Assembly: GCA_017437965.1 (NCBI GenBank)
Contig: JAFRWN010000020.1
Span: forward strand, 16,128-80,127
Direction of reading: 5' to 3'
Origin: Lachnospiraceae bacterium
Lineage (GTDB): Bacteria; Bacillota; Clostridia; Lachnospirales; Lachnospiraceae
DNA length: 64,000 nucleotides
Below, piece by piece: positions 8,969 through 17,698 of this stretch. A model generated the notes under the pieces. The model was not told where the DNA came from. It saw nothing but the letters and a program-made list of their open reading frames with translations, and did not search any database. A program made the position numbers and the translations under genes. The stretch's first letter is position 1. Every line of letters begins with the position of its first letter.

Positions 8969-10402
8969 TTATTCCTCTGTACCATTAAGTAATATATTTT
9001 TAATCTGCTCCGAAGGATCGGCATCTCCGTAGTTGTAAAGGCTGTGTGCAATCTCCTGTCTTAACTCTGCCTTTTCATCCTTTCCGTTACGAAGATCCTT
9101 TAGTACCCTGTCAACTTCATCGGGTGACGAGCAGACATAGTAACCCTTTGCCGCTTCTTTTCCGAAGGCATTCAGGATTTCACGTCTGTACATGTAGATT
9201 ACAGGCTTACCTGTCGTTGCAAATTCAAACATCATCGTGCTGACATCACTGACAAGTACGGATGCCCTAGAAAAACTGTCCATGTAATCCAGTTCCGTAT
9301 CCATTGAGGCATTTTCATACTTATTGAAGCTGTCGGCAAATTCATTCCAGAATTCCTCCCCTATGGTCTCAATAACATTCTGCTTCATCAGAGGATGGGG
9401 TCTGAAAACATATTCTATATCCTTGTTTTCCTCTGCAAGCCTGAAGAAATAATCCTTCATCAGGAAGAAGGAACTGGTATTTTCGCTGAAACGCCATCTC
9501 GGAGTATACAGTATCGACTGTACATACTTCTTGTCATGGGATGCCGACTTGTCGGCATGCTTCATTGCATATGCAAATTTCGGGCTGCCCACAGGAAGTA
9601 TCTTTGTGTTTACTCCCTCGATCCTCATCTTGTACTTTTCATATATATCAGCCATCAGCCTGTTTTCCGCGAAAAGATAGTCAAAACCTCTCATCTCGGT
9701 AAAATTACAGAGTGTCGACTCGACCTGTCCGGTCTGCGGGCAGAGCGCATAGGCTATGTAGCATATGCGGCAGTCCTTCCTTGCCTCAAGGAAAGATACC
9801 TGCTTCGGCTGTCTTGCCAGATAGTGCCTGTTATAGAAACAGTAATCAAGGTTCAGTGACGAAAGCTTTTTGAAACTGCCGTTCTCATAAAGATTTACGT
9901 AGGGAATGCCGAGCTTCTCAAGAAATTCCGGAGCATCGTTCGAATAAACCTCATTCTTGTACATTTCCGGAGCGGTCACCATCACAGTTTCAAACCTGTC
10001 ATCATTCTTAAGTGAATCATACAGATCTGCATAGGTAGAAAAGAACTGTCCGGCATCGACATAGAAACCGACGCGTATTTTCTTTCCGGGCTTCTTTTCC
10101 GAAAGCTTTTTGTTTCTCTTTCTCTCGACTCCTGCAGAAAATCTGCGTTTGTCCGGGAGTGCCTTAATGCCGTCTATAATCATTTTTATCAGAAGCACAA
10201 GTCCTGCAAGGAAACAGAGTGCAAACACCGTCATTCCGATACAAAAGAACACAAGACCTGCAATCTTTACAGGCTCATATGCGTCAAATACCTTATATAC
10301 CGTCCAGCCGCAGATGATGCTCCAGAAGGTAAGCACAACCACCCATCTGACAATAGGAAGCTGTTTGAATTTAAGCTTTAATTTATCTTTTATGCCATGC
10401 AT
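8969..10402 (-). CDS. TagF-like CDP-polyol phosphotransferase (CDP-glycerol glycerophosphotransferase family), membrane-attached
   Basis: 477 residues. Two membrane segments lie at about 19-37 and 45-74, followed by a basic linker and a GT-B like domain from about 108. The C-terminal half has RPHP (334-337) and SDVSTMMFEFATTGKP (385-400), the hallmark of the CDP-glycerol:poly(glycerophosphate) glycerophosphotransferase family. Such enzymes move a polyol-phosphate from a CDP donor to a cell-wall polymer at the inner membrane face. Its stop lies only a few bases from the start of the PEP mutase fusion, so it may instead transfer a phosphonate head group from a CDP donor. True TagF is usually a peripheral protein; two N-terminal helices are a variation. 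Confidence 0.75.
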   Translation of the reverse strand: MHGIKDKLKLKFKQLPIVRWVVVLTFWSIICGWTVYKVFDAYEPVKIAGLVFFCIGMTVFALCFLAGLVLLIKMIIDGIKALPDKRRFSAGVERKRNKKLSEKKPGKKIRVGFYVDAGQFFSTYADLYDSLKNDDRFETVMVTAPEMYKNEVYSNDAPEFLEKLGIPYVNLYENGSFKKLSSLNLDYCFYNRHYLARQPKQVSFLEARKDCRICYIAYALCPQTGQVESTLCNFTEMRGFDYLFAENRLMADIYEKYKMRIEGVNTKILPVGSPKFAYAMKHADKSASHDKKYVQSILYTPRWRFSENTSSFFLMKDYFFRLAEENKDIEYVFRPHPLMKQNVIETIGEEFWNEFADSFNKYENASMDTELDYMDSFSRASVLVSDVSTMMFEFATTGKPVIYMYRREILNAFGKEAAKGYYVCSSPDEVDRVLKDLRNGKDEKAELRQEIAHSLYNYGDADPSEQIKNILLNGTEE

Positions 10403-10404
10403 TT

Positions 10405-11985
10405 TTATTCTTCAGCCTCCTTTTTCTCTGTCAGGAATGAAAATGCCTTATGGCATAATTTTCCGAAAATCACAAGGAACAAGGCAAAGCCCACGCACAG
10501 AAAAACAAATGCAGGTATTCCGAGCATTTTCTTATCAATAATATCAGTTTTTATGATTCCGGTATCAATAAACATCGCGAAAACTCCGCATAAGAAGGCC
10601 GCAATAAGAGACCATTTCATCATCTTTACGGGGTTCTCGGGATTTTCCATCGCCTTTGCAAGTTTTGTAAACAGGCCATCGGACTTTATTTTTCCGAAGC
10701 CTTTTTTATTGCCTTTAACCTGAACCTGATTTTTCACCATCCTGACGGTAACTGAACCCTTATTGTCCTCTATAACGCCGTTCACGTCAATAAGATCGGT
10801 GATTTCAGCCTCTTTGTCATTTCCGAGAAGCTTCATTCCGAGTGCCTGCTCGGCAGTTCTGAATCTGTCGGTCCAGCGGGCATTTTCATTTACCCATTCC
10901 TGCGACTGAGCCACTATTTCCTTCCTGTAAGGCTCATCCGAAAGAAGTTTCTTGCAGATATCCCTGACTTCATAGGGTGAATCAAACATGGGAATATCCA
11001 CCTTGCCCTTTACAAGAGAAGCAAAATCGGAGGATTTTTCAATTACGAGGCAGGCATTGCTTCCCATGACATCAAATGCCCTCCATGGAAATGCCTTGCC
11101 ATCGGCCTGAGGATGTATGGGCGAAAGCGAAATCTTCGATTCATTATAGAAATCTATGTTTTCCTGAAGTGTCCATACACGTCTGGGATTGTACATTGCA
11201 AGTATCTGGGGCATCATTTCGTAGACACCCTCCCACCTTGAATAGCTTCCGCAGATGGTAAGTCCCATATCCAGAACGTTCGCAAGCGTAAGCCAGCGTT
11301 TTTCGAGCAGAGGATATATCTTTCTTTCATCCCAGCCGTAAAGCTTAACCTGCTCGGCAAAATACTTGTTCAGATAATAATTGTTGTCACCGTTACCGCT
11401 GTTTAAGTTTTCAAGAATTACATTCTTTGATGCAGCGAGATGATAATATTTCTGCATGCCCCTCGGAAGAGAAAGATCGGTCCAGATACGTGTTCCGACA
11501 TAAGAAATGTTCATGGTCTGGGGAACATCCTTCGGAACAATCGCTGTGGCATTGGGCATAAACACATAATTCTCAGGGCGCACACCCATATCGAGATAGT
11601 CCTTGTACCACTCCTCCGATATACTGAATATCTTATATCTGTCGAGATTATTCTTCATATAATCGGTATCGCACAGATACAGCGGGCTGTCACCGTCCCA
11701 CATTACAACAGGCACATCGGTATTGTCGAGTATCACCCTCGGAATCCTGTTATTGAAGGTTATAATAAGATCCGGCCTGAATTCCTTTGTTTTTTTGAGC
11801 ACAAGTTCATTCAGTGCTTCATTTTCTATATCATTCGAATCATAGGTGCACATAAAAGCCGAATTGAGAACCATAACGTCATTTCCCTGACGTTTAAGTT
11901 CCTCAATAACGGACTCATAGTAGTACATTCTTGCACCTATGGACATTTCCTGCATTTTGTAATAAGAAACTATAATCCTTGCCAT
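10405..11985 (-). CDS. Glycosyltransferase, CgeB-like, with C-terminal membrane anchor
   Basis: 526 residues. The N-terminal part (residues 1-130) resembles the DUF3880-like domain of CgeB-type proteins, and residues about 230-370 carry a GT-B C-terminal domain with FYNESKISLSPI and PWRAFDVMGSNACLV, a pattern of Glyco_trans_1-like transferases. Two hydrophobic helices near the C-terminus (about 462-482 and 490-512) anchor it in the membrane, which is unusual for this family. It is followed within 3 bases by the TagF-like gene. Start ATG at 11985 with GGAGC upstream. Donor and acceptor sugars are unknown. Confidence 0.65.
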   Translation of the reverse strand: MARIIVSYYKMQEMSIGARMYYYESVIEELKRQGNDVMVLNSAFMCTYDSNDIENEALNELVLKKTKEFRPDLIITFNNRIPRVILDNTDVPVVMWDGDSPLYLCDTDYMKNNLDRYKIFSISEEWYKDYLDMGVRPENYVFMPNATAIVPKDVPQTMNISYVGTRIWTDLSLPRGMQKYYHLAASKNVILENLNSGNGDNNYYLNKYFAEQVKLYGWDERKIYPLLEKRWLTLANVLDMGLTICGSYSRWEGVYEMMPQILAMYNPRRVWTLQENIDFYNESKISLSPIHPQADGKAFPWRAFDVMGSNACLVIEKSSDFASLVKGKVDIPMFDSPYEVRDICKKLLSDEPYRKEIVAQSQEWVNENARWTDRFRTAEQALGMKLLGNDKEAEITDLIDVNGVIEDNKGSVTVRMVKNQVQVKGNKKGFGKIKSDGLFTKLAKAMENPENPVKMMKWSLIAAFLCGVFAMFIDTGIIKTDIIDKKMLGIPAFVFLCVGFALFLVIFGKLCHKAFSFLTEKKEAEE

Positions 11986-12005
11986 AAAAGCTCCACTTTT
12001 TACTC

Positions 12006-12440
12006 TCAGTCAATCTTTTTAAGATACAGGCTGCCAGCCGGTACATCCTTTACAACTACCGAACCTGCAGCTATCATTGCTCCCTCGCCTATCGTCACGC
12101 CGGGCAGTATCACAGAGCCCGCACCGATAGACGCTCCCTTTTTCACCGTGACTCCTTCCATTTTGTAATCCTTGTTACCCGATTTCGGATGTTTGTCATT
12201 ACAGAAGGTCACGTTCGGTCCGATGAAAACATCGTCCTCTATCACTATTCCGTCCCAGAGCTGAACTCCGCATTTGACGGTCACATGGTTTCCGACAGTC
12301 ACCTTGTTTTCTATGAAACAGTGGCTGCATATATTGCAGTAATCTCCTATCACTGCTCCCGGCAGTACGACACAGAACTGCCAGATGTTGGTATGTTCTC
12401 CGATATTTTTGCTCTGTACATCAGATAAGCTGTGTATCAT
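12006..12440 (-). CDS. Sugar N-acetyltransferase, left-handed beta-helix (FdtC/WlbB-like)
   Basis: 144 residues built of hexapeptide repeats (for example VIGDYC, VTVGNH, VFIGPN, ASIGAG, VTIGEG), the left-handed parallel beta-helix of acyltransferases. The segment [14 protein letters not shown] with its histidine matches the sugar-nucleotide N-acetyltransferases such as FdtC, QdtC and WlbB, which acetylate the 3-amino group of dTDP-3-amino-3,6-dideoxyhexoses. The aminotransferase and ketoisomerase for that pathway are two and three genes upstream, so the three form a set interrupted by one glycosyltransferase. Trimer formation is expected from the family. Exact sugar (Fuc3N or Qui3N) is not resolved. 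Confidence 0.8.
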   Translation of the reverse strand: MIHSLSDVQSKNIGEHTNIWQFCVVLPGAVIGDYCNICSHCFIENKVTVGNHVTVKCGVQLWDGIVIEDDVFIGPNVTFCNDKHPKSGNKDYKMEGVTVKKGASIGAGSVILPGVTIGEGAMIAAGSVVVKDVPAGSLYLKKID

Positions 12441-12443
12441 CCG

Positions 12444-13358
12444 CTACCTCTTTCTGAATTTTGATATCAGTATATACAATATGGTTACAGGGTGTTTTAG
12501 GAAGGTGACGCTTTTTCTCAGCTTATCCTTTTCTGCGCCCTTGTAATTCCTCATTATGTCCGCCTTCATTCCAAGGCTTCCGGCCTCCGAAAAATGCGGA
12601 AGCACTCTTTTATAGTAAATCCTTAAGAGATCCCTTTCGAAAATTTTCTGCAGTTTCTCGGAAAAGCCTCCCTCGCTTATGCCTCCTGCCCTGTGCAAAA
12701 GTGCCGTAAAAGGAAGGTACCTGACTGCCATGCCTTTTCCTGTATAGTCAAGTAAAAAGCTCCAGTCCTCTATCAGCCGCATGTCGTTTGGAAATCCTCC
12801 GTATTCAAGGAAACGTTCCTTTATGAATGCCGAGGCACCGATGGCGAAGCAGCTCTTGTAAAGATTTTCCCTGTGCTGAAGAAAAGCCTTTTCACTTTCG
12901 GAAAGTGTTTCGTCAAGACTTACCGATACTGTTTTGTCATCGACAAAATACCCAAGACGTGCTTCAAGGTTTTCATCCATCATTTCCGCCTGGGCAGTGA
13001 CCATGAAGCCTTTACCTTGATAAGCATCCAGTTCTTCCGAAAAACGTGTAAGAACCTTTTCGTCTTTAAGCGCGTCATCGGCAGCAAAAAACATTATGTA
13101 CCTGCCCTTTGCCATCGAAAGTGCCTTGTTGAGATTTGCAACAGTCCCGATATTCTTTTCGTTGGAATATATTGTATGAGGGACGTTACAGTTTTCAAAA
13201 TATGTTTCAGCAAGCGCCCGGTCAAATCCTGGCGTATGATCATCCGCAACGATGATCTCAAAGGAAGGGCAGTCCTGCCTGGTTACTGAATCAATTGCAT
13301 TCTTCAGATATTTTTCCTGTCTGAAATGCAGTATTACCACAGAAAAAACAGTATCCAT
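12444..13358 (-). CDS. Glycosyltransferase family 2
   Basis: 304 residues, GT-A fold. The N-terminus shows FSVVILHFRQEKYLKNAIDSV, IIVADDHTPG and MFFAADDAL as the metal-binding DxD equivalent, followed by a WSFLLDY segment common in this family. A basic C-terminal tail (LISKFRKR) may touch the membrane. It lies between the aminotransferase and the acetyltransferase of the aminosugar set, which suggests, without proof, that it transfers that sugar. ATG at 13358 has AGGAGAAC upstream; the stop is 4 bases from the next start. Confidence 0.75.
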   Translation of the reverse strand: MDTVFSVVILHFRQEKYLKNAIDSVTRQDCPSFEIIVADDHTPGFDRALAETYFENCNVPHTIYSNEKNIGTVANLNKALSMAKGRYIMFFAADDALKDEKVLTRFSEELDAYQGKGFMVTAQAEMMDENLEARLGYFVDDKTVSVSLDETLSESEKAFLQHRENLYKSCFAIGASAFIKERFLEYGGFPNDMRLIEDWSFLLDYTGKGMAVRYLPFTALLHRAGGISEGGFSEKLQKIFERDLLRIYYKRVLPHFSEAGSLGMKADIMRNYKGAEKDKLRKSVTFLKHPVTILYILISKFRKR

Positions 13359-13367
13359 CCTGTTCTC

Positions 13368-14456
13368 CTAAAACTTGTTCAGCACATCTATTATGTAGCT
13401 TACTTCCTCATCGCTCATACCATAGTACATCGGAAGGCTGAGCTCCGAAGCTGAAATATACTCGGCAAACGGGAAGCTTCCGAGCTTATCATAAAGATAT
13501 GCTCCCTGCTTATGGATAGGGATAGGATAATGCTCATTATAGCCTATGCCGTTTTTATCAAGATATTCCTTTAAAGCTTTCTTATCATCGGTCATTACCG
13601 CAAATATGTGCCATACATGAGTGCGGTTTTCACCGACTACAGGAAGCTTTATCTTGTCATTCTTTATTTCTGTAAGGAAACGCATGGCAACCTTGTTTCT
13701 GAAAGCATTCATCTCATCAAGGCTTTTTAGCTTAACGCGAAGGAATGCAGCCTGCATTTCATCAAGTCTGGAGTTTGTGCCCTTGTACTGATGGTCATAT
13801 TTAGCGACCGATCCATAATTTCCGAGTGCCCTTATGCGCTTTGCAAGTTCCTCATCGTCAGTAAGCACTGCTCCGCCGTCTCCGAGTGCGCCAAGGTTCT
13901 TTCCTGGGTAAAAACTGAAGGCAGCCGCATCACCGAAGGAACCGGCCTTTTTGCCTTTGTAAGTTGCTCCGTGAGCCTGTGCACAGTCCTCTATCAGCTT
14001 GAGATCATTGGCCTTTACAAAATCAAGGATTTCGTCCATCTCGGCTGTCTGGCCGTAAAGATGTACTGCGATCACAGCCTTTGTCTTTTCGCTCAGAGCT
14101 TCTTTAAGGCCCTTTCCGCACATGTTATAGGTCAGCTCGTCAGGCTCGACAAGCACGGGCTTTGCACCTGTATAGCTTACCGCAAGTACGGTTGCGATGA
14201 AGGTATTTGAAGGACAGATTACCTCATCTCCTTCTCCTATTCCCATGGCCTTCAGTGCCAGATAGATAGCATCAAGACCTGTTGCACAGCCGATACAGTG
14301 GCTTCTGCCACAGTAAGCCGCAAATTCTTTTTCAAACTCAGAGCACTCGCTGCCCTGAATGAACCAGCCCTTGTCATAGACCTTTGTGAATGCTTCAAGC
14401 ATTTCGTCACGCATCTTTTCATGCATGGGTCCGAAGGTTGAAAACGGTATTTTCAT
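13368..14456 (-). CDS. DegT/DnrJ/EryC1/StrS sugar aminotransferase (FdtB/QdtB-like)
   Basis: 362 residues of the PLP-dependent sugar aminotransferase family. The PLP lysine is K186 in [15 protein letters not shown], and [10 protein letters not shown] supplies the aspartate that pairs with the cofactor ring nitrogen. It is adjacent (1 base) to a FdtA-like ketoisomerase, so the likely substrate is dTDP-3-keto-6-deoxyhexose, giving dTDP-3-amino-3,6-dideoxyhexose with glutamate as amino donor. Related enzymes act at C4 in other pathways, but the neighbour argues for C3. Confidence 0.85.
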   Translation of the reverse strand: MKIPFSTFGPMHEKMRDEMLEAFTKVYDKGWFIQGSECSEFEKEFAAYCGRSHCIGCATGLDAIYLALKAMGIGEGDEVICPSNTFIATVLAVSYTGAKPVLVEPDELTYNMCGKGLKEALSEKTKAVIAVHLYGQTAEMDEILDFVKANDLKLIEDCAQAHGATYKGKKAGSFGDAAAFSFYPGKNLGALGDGGAVLTDDEELAKRIRALGNYGSVAKYDHQYKGTNSRLDEMQAAFLRVKLKSLDEMNAFRNKVAMRFLTEIKNDKIKLPVVGENRTHVWHIFAVMTDDKKALKEYLDKNGIGYNEHYPIPIHKQGAYLYDKLGSFPFAEYISASELSLPMYYGMSDEEVSYIIDVLNKF

Positions 14457-14457
14457 T

Positions 14458-14913
14458 TCACTTTACTTCCTTTCCGCCATTAAGAAGCAGGTTTTCGGAA
14501 TTGTCGAAAACATATTCCTTTGCTTCTTTTTCATAATCCGCATATTCACGGATATAATCGCTGATGTCATAATACTCCGAGGCCAGTACCAGAAGAACGG
14601 CACCATCCTCAAAATCGTACATTTCTCTCCAGAGCATGGGTCCGATATAGAGGCCCTTTGAAGGATCGTTTAGGGTCACGATTTCCTCTTCCTCCGGATT
14701 CTTCACAAGTATCTTCACAGAACCGTGTACGCAGATAAGCACCTGGTGGAGATTCCTGTGGGAATGAAATCCCCTGCGCACGCCCTCGTCAACCTTGTAT
14801 ATATAATATACTCTCTTTATGTCAAAAGGTATGTCTCTGCTCTCCTCTATTGCCACGAGATTTCCGTAGCTGTCGGAATGTCTTTTAAGATCTATAAAAC
14901 CTGAATTAACCAT
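14458..14913 (-). CDS. dTDP-4-keto-6-deoxyglucose 3,4-ketoisomerase (FdtA/QdtA-like cupin)
   Basis: 151 residues, a single cupin domain of the WxcM-like/FdtA family: [22 protein letters not shown] has the histidine-rich substrate pocket, and [13 protein letters not shown] follows. FdtA and QdtA convert dTDP-4-keto-6-deoxyglucose to the 3-keto isomers that lead to Fuc3NAc and Qui3NAc. The substrate comes from RmlA and RmlB, so this branch competes with dTDP-rhamnose synthesis. ATG at 14913 with AAGGAG upstream. Whether the product is galacto- or gluco-configured cannot be told here. Confidence 0.83.
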   Translation of the reverse strand: MVNSGFIDLKRHSDSYGNLVAIEESRDIPFDIKRVYYIYKVDEGVRRGFHSHRNLHQVLICVHGSVKILVKNPEEEEIVTLNDPSKGLYIGPMLWREMYDFEDGAVLLVLASEYYDISDYIREYADYEKEAKEYVFDNSENLLLNGGKEVK

Positions 14914-16098
14914 TTACTCTCCTTTTTTCTCAAACAGATAAGACAGAAGCTTATCCGTGTATTTTTCAAAATCAAACTCTTCTTTTACATATTCAAATGC
15001 CTTGTCGGTGACAGCGTCTGTCTTAGTTTCTGATGCCAGCTCCCGCACTTTTTCCGAAAAAGCATCAATATCCATATATGGTACAAGATATCCTCTGTCA
15101 TCGGCCAGGAAGCTTTCTGCTCCTCCGCTTCCGGCAAAGGATATTATCGGAACCCTGCAAGCTGCTGCCTCGATAAGCACGGAAGGGAAGGTATCCTCCC
15201 TTGATGTGAGTAAGAATGCCCTGCAGGCACAAAGGGTTCTTTTATATGCCGCCTCATTTTTGATAAAGCCCGTAAAATGTATGCGGTCTTTGACGTTCAG
15301 TCTTTCGGCCATCGCTGTCATATAGGCATTGAATTCTTCGTTCACTACCGAGCCCAGCCAGATGAAGTGAAGATTTTTTATATCCTCGGTGGCCTTTGCA
15401 AGAAGGGGAAAAATGTCAGTTCCCTTAAGGAAATGGACAATGCCGACTCCGGCCATGAATACCGTATCTTTAGGAACCCCGAGTTTTTTGCAAAGTGCCT
15501 TCCTTGCCTTTTCCCTGTCGGTCCTTTCGGGATAGCTGCAGTAAAAGCCCTGAGGACTTATTTCGGTCCTTGCTTCTATCTTACCGCAGAAAGATTCAAA
15601 ATCACGTCTTGCAGGTTCGGCAGGAAATACTATTACATCCGAAAGTTTAGCCATGTCCTTTATCAGCTTTTCAGCATTAAAAAAAGTGCAGGCACCCTTC
15701 ATTTCATGAACAAGGCTTACAAGCCTGAAACCGTGCTTTTTAAATACAGGAACACACATGCCGCTTGCTATGCTGTTTATCAGCATGTACTTAAAGCCCC
15801 GTTTTTCAAGCTTTACGGCCATGGCTTCCAGTGCCCTTTTTTGCCTCGGCGACGGGTCGTGGCCTGTATATCTCATGACCTTGCCCGAATAGTTGTCGAT
15901 CTTGTCGACAATGTATATCTCGTCACAGCATTCCCTGTATTCCTTGGTTATGGGCTTTGACCGCAGGGAGAGCACCACAACATAATAACCACGTTTTTTA
16001 ATGCTTTTTGCTATCTTGCAAAGGAGTATCGGAGCTCCGGTCTGCGAGATTTCATGAGTCACGAGCACTATCGATTTTTCGGGATCAATTTTTTTCAT
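14914..16098 (-). CDS. Glycosyltransferase family 4 (GT-B)
   Basis: 394 residues, two Rossmann-like domains. The N-terminus VLVTHEISQTGAPILLCKIAKS holds the acceptor loop and the C-terminal half has FMAGVGIVHFLKGTDIF and the E-x7-E type motif in FPSVLIEAAACRVPIISFAG near residues 315-335, typical of retaining GT4 enzymes. It would act at the cytoplasmic membrane face to extend the polysaccharide. Its start overlaps the end of the ABC ATPase gene by 14 bases, a sign of translational coupling. Donor unknown. Confidence 0.8.
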   Translation of the reverse strand: MKKIDPEKSIVLVTHEISQTGAPILLCKIAKSIKKRGYYVVVLSLRSKPITKEYRECCDEIYIVDKIDNYSGKVMRYTGHDPSPRQKRALEAMAVKLEKRGFKYMLINSIASGMCVPVFKKHGFRLVSLVHEMKGACTFFNAEKLIKDMAKLSDVIVFPAEPARRDFESFCGKIEARTEISPQGFYCSYPERTDREKARKALCKKLGVPKDTVFMAGVGIVHFLKGTDIFPLLAKATEDIKNLHFIWLGSVVNEEFNAYMTAMAERLNVKDRIHFTGFIKNEAAYKRTLCACRAFLLTSREDTFPSVLIEAAACRVPIISFAGSGGAESFLADDRGYLVPYMDIDAFSEKVRELASETKTDAVTDKAFEYVKEEFDFEKYTDKLLSYLFEKKGE

Positions 16099-16876
16099 TG
16101 TTTTCCTTTACACGATATTCAAGCTTGGCGGGAAGCTTCTTGCCGCCGTTTTCAAGGAAGGTCTCATAGGCATCGCAGAGTAACGCCGGCTCACCGAAGG
16201 CTACCTGCTTTCCATGGTCAAGCCACAGCACCTTGTTGCACAGAGTCCTTACCTGCTCAAGCGAGTGCGAAACCAGTATCGTTGTCGCACCTCCCTCAAT
16301 TATCTCCCTCATCTTTTTCTCACTCTTTTTTCTGAAGGCACCGTCACCGACGGAAAGAACCTCATCGAGTATCAGTATGTCGGGATTTACAAGCGAAGCT
16401 ATTGAAAAGGCCAGACGCGATTTCATACCGGACGAAAGCTGCTTGAACGGACGGTTTTCAAATTCCTCAAGCTCGGAAAACTCAATGATCTCCTTGTAGG
16501 TTTCATCCATGAACTTTCTTGTATAGCCTAACATTGCGCCGCGAAGATAAGCATTTTCCTTTACGGTCAGATCTCCGTCAAAACCGGAGGCAAGCTCCAA
16601 AAGAGCTGCGATGGTTCCGTTTCTTACAACTTCGCCCTTTGTCGGTACCATGATACCTGAAACAGCCTTAAGAAGCGTTGATTTTCCCGCGCCGTTGGTA
16701 CCGATTATTCCAAGCATGTCGCCCTTTTCCAGCGTGAAATTCACACCATCGACCGCCCAGAATTCCTTGACCTTGTATTGTCTTTTCAGCTTTCTTACGA
16801 CAAATTCCTTGATTCCTATTTCCTTGAAATCACCGGTAATATATCTTATCGAAACATTTTTTACATCTAATATCAT
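16085..16876 (-). CDS. Polysaccharide/teichoic acid ABC exporter, ATP-binding protein (TagH/Wzt-like)
   Basis: 263 residues. Walker A GTNGAGKST at 59-67, signature LSSGM, Walker B ILILDEVLSVGDGAF, and a switch histidine in LVSHSLEQV. The RxYxTGDF-like N-terminus and the long insertion before Walker A are typical of polysaccharide exporters of the TagH/RfbE class. It lacks the C-terminal carbohydrate-binding domain that Wzt proteins use to recognise a capped chain, so export is more like TagGH or a short-chain system. Partner permease lies immediately upstream. Confidence 0.9.
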   Translation of the reverse strand: MILDVKNVSIRYITGDFKEIGIKEFVVRKLKRQYKVKEFWAVDGVNFTLEKGDMLGIIGTNGAGKSTLLKAVSGIMVPTKGEVVRNGTIAALLELASGFDGDLTVKENAYLRGAMLGYTRKFMDETYKEIIEFSELEEFENRPFKQLSSGMKSRLAFSIASLVNPDILILDEVLSVGDGAFRKKSEKKMREIIEGGATTILVSHSLEQVRTLCNKVLWLDHGKQVAFGEPALLCDAYETFLENGGKKLPAKLEYRVKENNEKN

Positions 16877-16897
16877 TCAATTCACCTATTCAAGCTT

Positions 16898-17665
16898 TTA
16901 TACATAATACAGGAATTTATAGTTATTTTTCTTATAGACAAAAGCTCCTATCGACAGCATGAGCAGTGCATAAAAAGCACAGAGCACATGGAGCCTGAAG
17001 CTGGGTATTTCATTCTTTATAACTATTTTCCTGAAATAATTGATATAGGCATAGACGGGATTAAAGTAAAACATCATCTGCGTCTTTTCGGAAAAACTGT
17101 CGACAGTATAGAAAATTGCCGACATGTACTGCAAAAGCATTACGAATACGCTGTAGAGATATTCTACATCCCTGAAAAAAACAAAGAGTGCGGAAAGTAT
17201 CATACCGACACCGATGTTGAATACCATCAGGCAGATTATAGGGAATATCAGCATCAGAAAATAGAAATGGAAATGGATTCCCGAAACTGCCGCAAGTACG
17301 AAATATATGATAAGGGAAAGGCCGAAATTAAGCAGGGCCTGGATATTTCTTGAAAGAAGGAACATATATTTCGGGACATCGACCTTGCTGAATATACTGG
17401 CATTCGAAAGCAGGGACCTCATTCCGCCCTGGGTAGCGTCACTGAAATAGAGGAACACTACCGTTCCCGAAAATACATAGATTATGTAATTTTCCGTCGT
17501 CCTTCCAAAGAAATTCTGGAATACGAGTACCAGTACCATCAGCTGAAGCAGTGGCGATATCAGACTCCACAGCATTCCCAGTACTGTTCTTTTATATTTC
17601 TTCTTGAAGTCACGTTTTACGAGCTCTTCAAAAAGGAACCTGTATTTTTTAAACTTTTCAAACAT
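16898..17665 (-). CDS. Polysaccharide/teichoic acid ABC exporter, permease (TagG/Wzm-like)
   Basis: 255 residues with about six hydrophobic segments, an ABC-2 type permease. The N-terminus (FEELVKRDFKKKYKRTVLGMLWSLISPLLQLMVL, read in parts) contains the amphipathic KRDxKxKYKxTxLGxxW pattern diagnostic of polysaccharide and teichoic acid exporters. It pairs with the ATPase 21 bases downstream to flip lipid-linked polymer or oligosaccharide to the outer face. These are the first genes of the glycan-building part of the locus. Confidence 0.9.
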   Translation of the reverse strand: MFEKFKKYRFLFEELVKRDFKKKYKRTVLGMLWSLISPLLQLMVLVLVFQNFFGRTTENYIIYVFSGTVVFLYFSDATQGGMRSLLSNASIFSKVDVPKYMFLLSRNIQALLNFGLSLIIYFVLAAVSGIHFHFYFLMLIFPIICLMVFNIGVGMILSALFVFFRDVEYLYSVFVMLLQYMSAIFYTVDSFSEKTQMMFYFNPVYAYINYFRKIVIKNEIPSFRLHVLCAFYALLMLSIGAFVYKKNNYKFLYYV

Positions 17666-17698
17666 TCAGATACTACTCTCTTTTCAATAATACAATTA

